8,695 nucleotides of DNA from NCBI GenBank assembly GCA_035460965.1, contig DATHWB010000274.1, positions 1-8,695 of the forward strand, in the 5' to 3' direction. Of this stretch, positions 1 to 7,900 are shown one piece after another. How positions within the stretch are numbered: the stretch's first letter is position 1; each line of letters starts with the position of its first letter. This DNA comes from DATHWB01 sp035460965. Lineage in GTDB: Bacteria > Actinomycetota > Acidimicrobiia > Spongiisociales > ZC4RG35. Position numbers and translations under genes: made by a program. The notes under the pieces were generated by a model. The model did not search any database and was not told the origin of the DNA. It worked only from the letters and a program-made list of their open reading frames with translations.

Positions 1-498
1 CCCCCCGAGTTCGGCGATCACGTCGTCGATGTAGTACGGATCGTCGTTGGCGGGTGCGGTCAGGATCCGTACGCCAGTTCCGGCGAGCTTCTCCTCGGCA
101 TGCCGGATCCAGCGGGTCAGCCGCTCGACCATCAGTCGTTCGAACAGTGCATCGATCCGTTGCGGCTCTCGCTCGACCTCACCGAACTCCTCGGGGTCCA
201 TCTCGATCGGGTAGAAGCCGGAGTCGGACACACGCCGCTCGAACCCTGTCAGGTCGTCGGCCTCGAGGTGATGCTCCTTACCCAGAAAGCGGGCCCGGAA
301 CCGACCAGCACCCGCCCGGATGATGGGAATGACGAGCTTGCCGGTGAAGTCACCCCCGAGGACGAGAACGTCCGCCCCGTAGAACGAGCCGGCGGCGACG
401 AACTTCCGCCAGCACACGTCGGAACCATGGATGTCCGTTGCGAAATAGAGAGTGACGGTCGACTCCCGTTGCCGGGCACGTCGCTTGAAAACGCCCAT
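1..498 (-). CDS. Icc-type metallophosphoesterase, 3' end outside the window
   Basis: The minus-strand reading opens with ATG at 498-496 and stays open for 166 codons to the window edge, so the C-terminus is missing. Calcineurin-like phosphoesterase motifs appear in order: ATDIHGS (Asp22 and His24, first metal site), LVLGGDFTGK (Asp50, bridging metal ligand) and PANDDP (Asn151-Asp152, the GN[HD] block, with Ala where Gly is usual). The GGDFTGK and NDDP forms resemble the predicted phosphoesterases related to Icc (COG2129-like); the family has no agreed substrate. No signal peptide or membrane segment is visible, so a cytoplasmic location is likely. The ATG shares one base with the TGA of the upstream nucleotidyltransferase (TGATG). 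A GAGGG element lies 10 nt before the start, so expression is probably coupled to that gene. The fold is well supported; the substrate (nucleotide, phosphodiester or other) cannot be read from the sequence. Confidence 0.85.
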   Translation of the reverse strand, partial: MGVFKRRARQRESTVTLYFATDIHGSDVCWRKFVAAGSFYGADVLVLGGDFTGKLVIPIIRAGAGRFRARFLGKEHHLEADDLTGFERRVSDSGFYPIEMDPEEFGEVEREPQRIDALFERLMVERLTRWIRHAEEKLAGTGVRILTAPANDDPYYIDDVIAELGG

Positions 499-1229
499 CA
501 GTAGGTGTCCCTCGGCACGTCGACATCGCTCCACCACTGCGAGCGCTCGCCGACCACCGACCGGGCCTTCCACTTGACGGACTTGGGATGCGAACCGATC
601 GCCTGCTCGAGCCGCTCGATCCGGTCCATGACATCCGCGGACTGGCCCTCCTTGATGGACCTGAGGTTTCCTGTCACGGTCCTCCAGTAGCCCCAGTCGG
701 TCGCCAGCACCCCGGCTACATACTCGAGATCGATGACCTCGGGGTCGCCCGGTGCCCCGACCTCGTGGGTTCCGAGGATCACGGCCAGGTCGTGCCGATC
801 GTTGTCGGTGAGTTCGACGATCTGCAGCTTGGACAGGAGCAGATCCTCGATCGGAAGGCTCGGCCCGCTTCCCATCCGAGCACGGACATCGTGTTTGTGG
901 CAGAAGTCGAGCACGTCGACCCACAGGTCGATGTCGATACCGCTCGGATGACGGAACAGATACCTCGTCCCCTCCATCGCCACGAGCATGTCCCGGTCCG
1001 CCTCGTATCCCTGGTCTTCGAAGAAGGACCGCATGGCCTTGCGGTCCTGTTTGCGAGTCACCAGATCGATGTCCTTCGGCGAGCGACCGCGACTCTCGAG
1101 CTCGGACGAGGCAGACGCACAGTGCATCTTCACGCCCACCGACCCCAGAGCGCGCAGCACCATGGACTGACGGGCAGCACCGGAGATGAGGCGTACCGCC
1201 TCGGCCATCAGACGGTCCGTCTCGGTCAC
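498..1229 (-). CDS. AbiEii-like nucleotidyltransferase-fold protein, conserved family of unknown role
   Basis: This 243-residue protein has a polymerase-beta-like nucleotidyltransferase core. It shows a Gly-Ser pair (ALGSVGVKMH, residues 27-36), the Asp-x-Asp metal motif in PKDIDLV (Asp53, Asp55), and a third acidic strand GIDIDLWVD (Asp99/Asp101). The block LPIEDLLLSKLQIVEL (126-140) follows, then a helical tail with ATDWGYWRTV. The long spacing from GS to DxD resembles AbiEii-type domains rather than small MNT proteins. The LLxxKLQIVEL and DWGxWRT blocks recall a family of uncharacterised actinobacterial nucleotidyltransferase-like proteins; that match is from memory. The start is GTG at 1229-1227, overlapping the permease stop by 4 nt (GTGA). 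An in-frame ATG seven codons later is the alternative. There is no clear Shine-Dalgarno sequence, so it probably depends on translation of the permease. Neither a toxin nor a tRNA-modifying role can be assigned. Confidence 0.8.
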   Translation of the reverse strand: MTETDRLMAEAVRLISGAARQSMVLRALGSVGVKMHCASASSELESRGRSPKDIDLVTRKQDRKAMRSFFEDQGYEADRDMLVAMEGTRYLFRHPSGIDIDLWVDVLDFCHKHDVRARMGSGPSLPIEDLLLSKLQIVELTDNDRHDLAVILGTHEVGAPGDPEVIDLEYVAGVLATDWGYWRTVTGNLRSIKEGQSADVMDRIERLEQAIGSHPKSVKWKARSVVGERSQWWSDVDVPRDTY

Positions 1230-2878
1230 TCGATCGGGATCTGCTTGAACGCCAGCGAGATGTCGATGCCCTGGCGCTTGCGATACGCCTTCATCCCCAG
1301 GTACCAGGCGATGCCGAACACGACCACGGCCAGTAGGAGCCAGAACTCACCACGCACACCGTCGGCGCTGATGAGCGGACCCGCGGCATCGGCGTCGTTC
1401 CACAGCATCACGAGAACCATCGCCAAGAACGCGGCCCCGACGACGCCGGTGACGGACATGAGCGGGAGACCGAACAGACGCTGCTCGGAAGCAGGCGACA
1501 CCTCGAACAGGCGTTTCCGAATCCATGGGAACACCACAGCGGAGACCATCGCCGTCCCCCACACGATCGTCAACGCCTCGATCAGCGTCAGCAGTGCGAT
1601 CGCCTCGTAGGCGATGAACCACATGAACACGATCGAAACGACTGCCGACAGCCAGATACCGACCGTCGGCGTGTTGAAGCGGCGACTCACCTCTCCGAGC
1701 TTGTCCGGAGCGATCCGATCGAACGACCAAGCGATCATCGTCCTCGTGGTGTACGCCAGTTCAGCCGGGATCCAGAACCAGATCCACGCCACGAACGTGA
1801 ACATCACGACTGCGGCGAGCAGCAAATTGTCCGCCAGGATGCCCACCAGGACCGTGAACCAGGGGCTCGCCCCGATCGTGGCCTCCGTGGAGAAGGCCCA
1901 CGCGTTCGTGTCCGGCTCGAAGAGTCCGACGATCGAGTTGAAACCGATCGCGCCCTGAAAGTCGTACGTGAATACCTTGGTCGCGAGCAGGTCGAAGGCC
2001 GCGATGACGAGGGCCGTGCTCGCCAGAGCTCCGAGGATGCCGTAGAGCTGCGTCTTCCGCACGGACTTGATCTCTCCACCGATCCCGACCGACTGCACGG
2101 AGCCGAGCAGCGGCAGAAGTGGCCAGACGAGGAACGCCCAGGACATTCCGAAATCGATCGGCGCGGACGCCCACCCGAGATCCCTGGCCGCCGCGATCAC
2201 CTCGTCGCCAGTCAGCCCGGTGAGCCGCTCGAAGTTGGCGAAGAAAGTGTCCGAGCTGCCGAACAGCAGCACTGCCGCGATGACCAGGGTGCCGGCGACG
2301 GCGATCACGAAGAGAACCTTCTGCACTGCGAAGTACCGACGGGTCCCGGACGTGAGGAGAGCTGCTGCGAGCACGAGGACCGAGGACCCGATCCAGAAGA
2401 TCCCGTTCGCAGAGGCGGTCGCCGATGCCCAGGAGGTCAGCGTTTCGTTGTCACCGATGAACCCGACGACACCGAAGAACGAGGACAGTCCCACCGTCAC
2501 GATCAGGGAAGCCGCGAGCGCCGCGTAGTACATCAGAATCATCGTCTCGACGAGCGAGAGCACGAACCCGACGCCGGGACTGATCGAGCGTGAAAGGGAT
2601 ACGTACACCCCTCCTGAGCGAGGAAAGGTGATCGACCACGAGTAGAAAGTGACGGCAACGAACGCCATTCCTGCTGCCGCGAGCAAGGTGGAGAGCCAAG
2701 GTGCGGCACCCGGATAGAGGCTGGGGCCGTACAACTGGTTGAAAGCGACGGCGATGCCGATGGACACCAGTCCGACGTTGAAGATGAAGACATCCGATGA
2801 TCCGGCGACTCGGACCAGGCCGGATGCGGGCCTGGAGAACACTCCCACGCCGGCTCCTGGCTCGCTCTCACTTGCCAC
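1226..2878 (-). CDS. APC-superfamily amino-acid/polyamine permease
   Basis: This 550-residue integral membrane transporter has about 12-13 hydrophobic segments. The N-terminus carries the APC signature region, SGLVR followed by DVFIFNVGLVSIGIA, and PRSGGVYVSLSR lies after the second segment, as in amino acid-polyamine-organocation permeases. Substrates are probably amino acids or related amines taken up through the cytoplasmic membrane. The open frame extends to 3013, but the start chosen is GTG at 2878-2876: AGGAGG lies 7 nt upstream, and the extra 45 residues are hydrophilic, Cys-containing and overlap the divergent regulator's start. It is first in an operon with the nucleotidyltransferase (4-nt overlap) and the phosphoesterase. 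The divergent Lrp/AsnC gene and the palindrome at 2961-2979 suggest amino-acid-responsive control. The C-terminus ends in a short basic tail after the last membrane segment. Family assignment is firm; substrate is unknown. Confidence 0.9.
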   Translation of the reverse strand: MASESEPGAGVGVFSRPASGLVRVAGSSDVFIFNVGLVSIGIAVAFNQLYGPSLYPGAAPWLSTLLAAAGMAFVAVTFYSWSITFPRSGGVYVSLSRSISPGVGFVLSLVETMILMYYAALAASLIVTVGLSSFFGVVGFIGDNETLTSWASATASANGIFWIGSSVLVLAAALLTSGTRRYFAVQKVLFVIAVAGTLVIAAVLLFGSSDTFFANFERLTGLTGDEVIAAARDLGWASAPIDFGMSWAFLVWPLLPLLGSVQSVGIGGEIKSVRKTQLYGILGALASTALVIAAFDLLATKVFTYDFQGAIGFNSIVGLFEPDTNAWAFSTEATIGASPWFTVLVGILADNLLLAAVVMFTFVAWIWFWIPAELAYTTRTMIAWSFDRIAPDKLGEVSRRFNTPTVGIWLSAVVSIVFMWFIAYEAIALLTLIEALTIVWGTAMVSAVVFPWIRKRLFEVSPASEQRLFGLPLMSVTGVVGAAFLAMVLVMLWNDADAAGPLISADGVRGEFWLLLAVVVFGIAWYLGMKAYRKRQGIDISLAFKQIPIE

Positions 2879-2885
2879 GGTCAAC

Positions 2886-2891
2886 CCTCCT
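2886..2891 (-). promoter_or_regulatory. Shine-Dalgarno sequence fixing the permease start
   Basis: AGGAGG on the minus strand lies 7 nt before GTG 2878-2876, optimal spacing for 16S rRNA pairing. It overrides the longer reading from 3013. Just upstream, a small inverted repeat (TCGC-TTC-GCGA, 2891-2901) could fold next to the ribosome site. A weak -10-like hexamer TACGCT lies at 2915-2910 without a well-spaced -35. Confidence 0.8.
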
Positions 2892-2960
2892 CGCTTCGCG
2901 ACCCGGCGCAGCGTAGGGACCGCGAAACTGCGCGTGTCGTCAATCTCGGGACATTTTTCT

Positions 2961-2979
2961 ACGCAAAGTGACTTTTCGT
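2961..2979. promoter_or_regulatory. Putative Lrp-family operator: 19-bp near-perfect palindrome
   Basis: The dyad is centred on base 2970: ACG-C-AAAGT-G-ACTTT-T-CGT, with eight of nine arm positions pairing. It lies in the roughly 120-bp region between the divergent permease and Lrp/AsnC genes. Lrp/AsnC proteins bind imperfect dyads of about 13-17 bp with A/T-rich centres near their own gene and its target. A further inverted half-site (CACTT at 2984-2988 against AAGTG at 2966-2970) and a repeated GCAAA (2963 and 2994, 31 nt apart) could extend the binding region over about three helical turns. Binding is inferred. Confidence 0.6.
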
Positions 2980-2997
2980 GGGACACTTGATGCGCAA

Positions 2998-3477
2998 ATG
3001 AAACAGAGGGCAATGAGGCCTGGCCAACTCGACCAAATCGACCGGGCGATCGTCGGGATCCTGCAACGCAACGGCAGGACCTCCAACCGCGAGATCGCCA
3101 GGACGCTGGACGTGAGTGAAGCGACGATCCGCAACCGGGTGACGCGCCTCATCGACGACGGGCTCATCAACATCGTCGCCGTGCCCACCCCGAAGGCCGT
3201 CGGATTGTCGATGTCCGCGATCATCGGAGTGTCGGTGGAGATGCGGAGGCTGGACGACGTCGTCGATACCGTCGTCGGGTACGACGAGGTCCGATACGTG
3301 GGCCTGTCGACGGGCCGACACGACATCATCATCGAGGCCTTCTTCGAAGATCAGGAGCACATGCTTCGCTTCGTGACCAAGAAGCTGGGACACCTCGAAG
3401 GGGTGATCAACGTCGACACATCGGTGATCCTGAAGGTGGGCAAGTTCTCCTACGAGTGGGAGATCCCCCAGGCGTGA
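2998..3477 (+). CDS. Lrp/AsnC-family transcriptional regulator
   Basis: This regulator is 159 residues from ATG 2998, the usual size for the family. The N-terminal LDQIDRAIVGILQRNGR leads into a winged helix-turn-helix (about residues 28-57: REIARTLDVSEATIRNRV, then RLIDDGLI). The C-terminal RAM ligand-binding/oligomerisation domain spans about residues 70-150 and includes STGRHDIIIEAFFEDQEHML. The start is uncertain: GTG 2968 (169 aa) would begin inside the palindromic operator, ATG 2998 gives a typical N-terminus, and ATG 3013 is also possible. None has a convincing Shine-Dalgarno sequence; AGAGGG lies only 2 nt before 3013. The gene is divergent from the permease, the classic position for a local Lrp-type regulator, so it probably controls the permease operon and itself in response to an amino acid. 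Its stop is 2 nt from the stop of the convergent lipoprotein gene. Confidence 0.9.
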   Translation: MKQRAMRPGQLDQIDRAIVGILQRNGRTSNREIARTLDVSEATIRNRVTRLIDDGLINIVAVPTPKAVGLSMSAIIGVSVEMRRLDDVVDTVVGYDEVRYVGLSTGRHDIIIEAFFEDQEHMLRFVTKKLGHLEGVINVDTSVILKVGKFSYEWEIPQA

Positions 3478-3479
3478 TA

Positions 3480-4646
3480 TCAGCGGTCCGGCTCGATCTT
3501 CAGGATCGTGGTCGTGGTCAGGACGTACATCTCACCCGTGTGGTCGACACCGAAGGAAACCACCCGGCCGGGCACTCCGACCTGATCGGTCCAGTCCCGA
3601 TGATCGATGGCCTCCCCGTCCCCGTACACGAAACTCCGCAGCCATCCGCCGCAGTAGTCCGAGTAGAAGTACACGCCGTCGAGATCGGGCATCGCCGTTC
3701 CGCGGTAGACGACGCCGCCGGTCACCGAGCAGGTCCCGGCGTCGCCGTGGGCGATCTCGACGACCGGCAGGGTGAGCCCGTCGGTCTCGCATCCCGATCG
3801 CGGTGCGAAGCAGTGGAGCCCCTCGGTGATCGGCCAGCCGAAGTTGTACCCGTCGGGCGAGAACTCGACGACATCGATCTCCTCGTAGGCGTTCTGACCG
3901 ACGTCTCCGATGTAGAGCACGTCACCGTCGAACCAGAACCGGTACGGGTTACGGAGGCCGTACGACCAGAGTTCGGCGGCCCCGGTTTCCGGATCGAGGC
4001 GGACGATTCCGCCCAGCAACGACTCGGTGTTCTGACCGTGCCCGAACTGGTCGTTGGCGCCACCGCCGTCCCCCAGCCCGAGGTACAGCATCCCGTCGGG
4101 TCCGAACTGGAGCATGCCCCCGTTGTGGTTGCCCGCCGGTTGCGCCAGTTCGAAGAGAACCCTCTGCTCGCCCGTCTCGAGAGCGAGTTCCGCCACAACC
4201 GTGTGACCGCGCCGATCGGAGTAGTGGGCGAACACCCCTTCCTCGGACACGGCGAGACCGAGCAATCCGCGCTCCCCGTCGGTGGAGACGTCCAGATACA
4301 TGAGGGCCACCGAGTCCACCTCCGATCCGTCGAACGAGTGGATCCGCCCGCTGCGATACGCGACCAGCGACGCGTCCTCCGTCCAAGGCACGACGATCAT
4401 CGGGAACCCGAGGGGACCGGGCACCGCCCGATATGCGAGCCCCTGCAGGGCCGGAACCGTCGTGGTAGGCGTCGTGGTCGGGGTGGTGGGAACGGTGGTC
4501 GTACTGGTCGTGGCAGGCAGGGTCGTGGTCGATGCCGTCGAGGTCGGAGCGGTGGTGACGACCTGCTCGCCGTCCGACCCCGAGCAGGCGACCAACAAGA
4601 CCACGGGGAGGAACCAGACGGCGATGAACCAGACGGGGCGGCGCAT
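3480..4646 (-). CDS. Secreted lipoprotein, PQQ-type glucose/sorbosone dehydrogenase-like beta-propeller
   Basis: This 388-residue protein begins with a lipoprotein signal: basic MRRP, a hydrophobic core and the lipobox LVAC, with Cys21 as the predicted lipidated residue. A Thr/Pro/Ser-rich stalk (about 30-65) precedes a six-bladed propeller resembling soluble glucose dehydrogenase, YliI and HHIP-like proteins. Family motifs in order are RGLLGLAV (126-133), NHNGGMLQFGPDG (His174 in the position expected of the catalytic base), LGDGGGANDQFGHGQN (191-206), YGLRNPYRFWFDG (Arg232), GDVGQNAYEEIDVVE (247-261), YNFGWP (267-272) and SVTGGVVYRG. Four extra Cys (279, 286, 306, 332) fit disulfides in an exported protein. 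The likely role is oxidation of sugars or other alcohols with PQQ at the outer face of the membrane. No PQQ-synthesis gene is in view, and some relatives have no proven activity. It faces the Lrp gene tail to tail and appears monocistronic. Confidence 0.88.
   Translation of the reverse strand: MRRPVWFIAVWFLPVVLLVACSGSDGEQVVTTAPTSTASTTTLPATTSTTTVPTTPTTTPTTTVPALQGLAYRAVPGPLGFPMIVVPWTEDASLVAYRSGRIHSFDGSEVDSVALMYLDVSTDGERGLLGLAVSEEGVFAHYSDRRGHTVVAELALETGEQRVLFELAQPAGNHNGGMLQFGPDGMLYLGLGDGGGANDQFGHGQNTESLLGGIVRLDPETGAAELWSYGLRNPYRFWFDGDVLYIGDVGQNAYEEIDVVEFSPDGYNFGWPITEGLHCFAPRSGCETDGLTLPVVEIAHGDAGTCSVTGGVVYRGTAMPDLDGVYFYSDYCGGWLRSFVYGDGEAIDHRDWTDQVGVPGRVVSFGVDHTGEMYVLTTTTILKIEPDR
4452..4559 (-). 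repeat. Low-complexity Thr/Pro-rich linker coding repeat
   Basis: This stretch encodes about residues 30-65 of the lipoprotein: short runs of Thr separated by Pro, Val, Ala or Ser (such as TTTLPATTSTTTVP). On the plus strand it reads as irregular GTGGTC/GTCGTGGTC units. It is likely a flexible cell-wall-spanning stalk between the lipid anchor and the catalytic domain, and the near-repeats could slip to vary its length. Confidence 0.75.
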
Positions 4647-4649
4647 GGT

Positions 4650-4664
4650 CCGACGCTACGTCGG
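4650..4664 (-). promoter_or_regulatory. Candidate leaderless promoter -10 box within a 15-bp palindrome, lipoprotein gene
   Basis: On the minus strand TAGCGT (4658-4653) fits the actinobacterial -10 consensus TAnnnT and ends 6 nt before ATG 4646. That places the transcription start at or next to the start codon, and no Shine-Dalgarno sequence is present. A TTCCGG hexamer 17 nt upstream (4681-4676) is only a weak -35. The same bases form a perfect inverted repeat with 6-bp arms (CCGACG-CTA-CGTCGG), so a repressor bound there would cover the -10. Regulator unknown. Confidence 0.45.
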
Positions 4665-4699
4665 CCGGCGCGGTACCGGAACCGACTCACACCTCAGGG

Positions 4700-4963
4700 C
4701 TACAACTGACGCACGATCTCGTGGTCGTAACACCACGCCCACGAATCGCCCGGCTCCTTGGATCGGACCACGGGATGTCCGGTTTCGTTCCAGTGGGCAC
4801 GGGCATGACGGTTGGGCGACGAGTCGCAACACCGGGTGGTCTCACAGGTGACGCAGAACCGCAGGCTGACCCATCTCCCCCCGATCGCCAGACAGTCGAT
4901 GCAACCCCCCTCCGGCATCTCCACGATCGGCACGTCCTCCAGGTGCTCACAGATCTCGCTCAT
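4700..4963 (-). CDS. Small UBP-type zinc-finger protein (zf-UBP)
   Basis: This is an 87-residue stand-alone zf-UBP domain with the full set of expected metal ligands: Cys5 and His7 (CEH), Cys21 and Cys24 (CIDC), Cys37 and Cys40 (CVTC), Cys45, His53, His57 and His63 (TGHP), then SWAWCYD near the C-terminus. In eukaryotic USP5 and HDAC6 this fold binds the free ubiquitin C-terminus. Here the Cys-Gly-Arg motif that helps hold the ubiquitin tail reads Cys-Cys-Asp-Ser, so ubiquitin-type binding is doubtful and the bacterial role is unknown. The start is fixed by AGGAGG at 7-nt spacing and by the ATGA overlap with the cyclase stop. A longer frame running to 5338 only shadows the cyclase. It is probably co-produced with the cyclase-ATPase and is a candidate partner or zinc/redox-sensing accessory; that link is inference. 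Confidence 0.85.
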   Translation of the reverse strand: MSEICEHLEDVPIVEMPEGGCIDCLAIGGRWVSLRFCVTCETTRCCDSSPNRHARAHWNETGHPVVRSKEPGDSWAWCYDHEIVRQL

Positions 4964-7900
4964 TTCGACCCCTCCTTTCGCCGAGACTCCAACATACGCT
5001 CCGCCGCCGCCGCGAAGCGTGCCGCCTCGGGGGCGTCGAGTGAGTCGACGCACCGGGCGAGATGGTCGGCGGCGGAAGTCAGATGTCCCTCGCCCCCACC
5101 GACGCCGACTGCAGCCAGGTGCAGCCGCCATGCCATCGGCACCATGCCCCAACGCTCCGCTGCCGCTGCGCCGAGTTCGAATTGGGAGAGCGCGGTCGCA
5201 CTGTCGCCGGACTGCCGGGCAGCCGTGCCCCGGATGTACGCCAACAAAGGAGACGATTCCCCGAGGCCTTCGAGAACGGAGAGAGCCCGACGCCCTTCCC
5301 CCCGTGCGGCGGCCGCCCACGCCCGCATGGCGACGCAATTGCGCCGCGCGCCGAACCGCTCGACCCCGTGGCGACCGAGAGCGCCGGCGAGGACCTCCTC
5401 GGCGTCGGCCGCTCTCCCGGCCTCGATGGCCGATCGTGCGGCGACGGCTGCCGCCGCGAGGACCCAGTTCAGGGAGCCGACCCCGTCGGCCCTGGCCACG
5501 GCGTCCGCTGCCGCGGCGCGAGCCGCTTCTGCGTCGAGAGCGTCACCCGCCGCCGCGCTCAGGCACATGAGCGCGGCGACCTCCCACTGGTGGTGGCCGA
5601 TCCGGCGAGCAGTCTCCAAGGCGGTCCTGGCATCGGCCAGGCCCGCCCCCAGTGACCCGGTCGACGCCCGCACCTGCGAACGCATGAACAGCGCGAACGT
5701 CTCGCCCGCCGCCCAGCCGATGGAGCCCGCCATCGCCACCGCTTCGTCCAGTCGCCGCAGGGCATCGGAGGGTTCCACGAACGGGACGTCGATGTTCTGG
5801 TACGTCGGCGCTCCGATCGCCGCTCCCACCAGCGCCCCGATCGTCCCCCTGACGTCCTCGATCTCCCGGAACTCCTGAACCGCCGTCATGAAGTTGCTGT
5901 GAGCCTGCTGGAAGTCACCACCGATCAGGCTGGCCATCCCCAGCAGGTCGTGGGTCGCAGCCCTGCCCGCCGCCGAGTCGATACGTTCGAACAGAACCAG
6001 TGCCTCGGTGTGCAGGCCGATGGCCTCCGCCGGATCGACGGCGTTGGCGTACCAGTTGCCGAGCCGGTTGAGACTCGTGCCGACCATGGGAGCGACGCCG
6101 GTGCGGCGGGCGACTTCGAGGGCGGCGGCGAACTGGTCGCCGGTCTGGTGATAGTCCCGCGCCGCCCATGCCTCGCCCAGCGCCACCCGGATGCGCCACT
6201 CCAACTCGTCATCACCCGATAGGACACTGAGAGCCTGCTCCAGGTCTGAGATCGCCCCGTCGATGTCACCCGTGATGTCCCGACTACGTCCCCGACCCAG
6301 CAGAAGGCGGACGACGATCGGATCCCCCTCGGGCGCGATCGCCAGTGCATCGTCGTAGTGGCGGCAGGCATCCACGAACGCCCCGAGTCGTGATGCCTCC
6401 TCGGCTGCCTCGAGCCCGTACCGGAGCGCCTTGTGCGTGTCCCCCGCCTCCCGGAACTGAAACGAGAGCAGGGCGGGGGCGACGTCTCCCTCCCGCTCGA
6501 GAACCGCGCCCACGGACCCGTGCATCTCCCGTCTGCGGCGTCGCGGAATCGACTGATACGCCGACTCACGAGCGAGGCTGTGCACGAACCGGTACGTGCG
6601 ATGCGCCCCAGAATCACGTGTCAGAAGCCTTTCCCTCATCAGTTCGTGCAGGTCGTCGTCCACCGAACGCCCCGTGGTCTCCTCCAGCATGCGTTCGGTC
6701 ACCCGCTCGCCCGCCACCGCCGCGATCTCGAGTGTGAGGCGGGCGGCAGCCGGAATCCGGTCGAAGCGAGCCTGCATGAGGCGCTGCAGGGTGGCGGGCA
6801 CCTGGCTCTTCTCACCGGTCTCCTCCTTCAGGTCCCGGGCGAGTTCCTCGAGGAAGAACGGGTTGCCGGCCGCTCGTTCCACCACTGTCGCCACCAACTC
6901 CCCAGGAGCCCCCATCGACCGAATCACGAGGCGTGCGTCCGTCTCGGTGAGCGGCCCCACGCGCAGATCGGTGTGCCGGTGCGGGAATTCGGTCTCGGCG
7001 TGGTGACGAGTCCGCCACGCCGCGGACGAAGGTTCGGGACGCATCACCAGCACGACCGACAGGGGATGGCGCTCGGTCAGGGGAAAGGCGGCCGAGACCA
7101 GGTCGACGCTGGCCGCATCGGCCCAGTGCAGGTCGTCGAGCACCACCAGGAGCGCAGCGTGAACCCGGAGCACCGCCCCGACCGACTCGGCCAGCGCGAT
7201 CCGCATCGACTCCGCGTCGGTCGCTCCCGCACCCTCCTGCTCGAGAGCCGCCATGGCTTCTCGCACGAGTGCGGTCCGTTCGGCGGGGACGGACATGAGG
7301 TGAGCGTCGAGGTCACCGAGCGCTGCCAGTTGCTCGAGGATGCGCCTGATCGGGGCGTAGGCGACACCCGACTCGTACGGCGACACGGAGGTGCGCGCCA
7401 CCGCCAGATCCTGGAAGCGCGAGGCAGACACCGCCACGACCTCGTCCATCAGGCGCGACTTGCCGATGCCTGCCTCTCCCAACACCGTGGCGATCGAACC
7501 ACGGCCGAGTACGGCCTGGTCGACCAACCCGACGAGAAGAGCCACCTCCTCCTCCCGGCCGACGAACGTTCCCGGCGCTGCCGGGCGATCCACGGTGTCG
7601 AGCACCCGCTCCACCAGATACGCGTCCACGGTGTGCTGTTTGCCCTTCACGAGCAGACCAGGAAGCGCTTCGACGTCGAGCTTGTCTCCCACGGTGTGCC
7701 GGGTGACCGGACCGATCAGCACCCGTCCGGGTGGCGCCAGCTTCTCCAGCCGCGCCGCCAGATTGGCGGCGTCTCCCAGCACGGTGTACTCGGACGCCCG
7801 GGCTGAGCCCACCGTCCCCGCAACCACGTAGCCGGTGGCGATCCCAACCCGCACCTGCAGCTGATCGGGTTGCAGGGACACGCCGATCGAGGCGGCGCGT

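Noticed and set aside
498..1229. AbiEii-type toxin of a toxin-antitoxin or phage-defence system
   Set aside because: No AbiEi-like antitoxin is adjacent, the partners are a permease and a phosphoesterase, and the sequence looks like a conserved chromosomal family. A defence role is not supported.
588..1610. 340-codon plus-strand open frame
   Set aside because: It lies antisense across the nucleotidyltransferase and permease genes, which have recognisable motifs. Its translation shows no domain and is typical of high-GC shadow frames.
2879..3013. N-terminal extension of the permease to 3013
   Set aside because: AGGAGG at ideal spacing marks GTG 2878. The extension is non-membrane, lacks homology signals and covers the divergent promoter.
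4452..4559. Possible tandem repeat or CRISPR-like array
   Set aside because: The repeats are irregular, lack fixed-length spacers, and are explained by the Thr/Pro linker codons.
3456..4709. 417-codon plus-strand open frame opposite the lipoprotein
   Set aside because: The minus strand encodes a lipobox and a full glucose-dehydrogenase-like propeller. The plus-strand product ends in Arg/Gly low complexity that mirrors the Thr-rich linker.
4964..5338. N-terminal extension of the zinc-finger gene
   Set aside because: It is an Arg/Gly-rich shadow of the cyclase tail. The zf-UBP domain begins right after ATG 4963, which has a strong Shine-Dalgarno site.
6433..7806. 457-codon plus-strand open frame opposite the cyclase
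   Set aside because: It is antisense to the Walker A/B and cyclase motifs, has no recognisable domain and no ribosome site.
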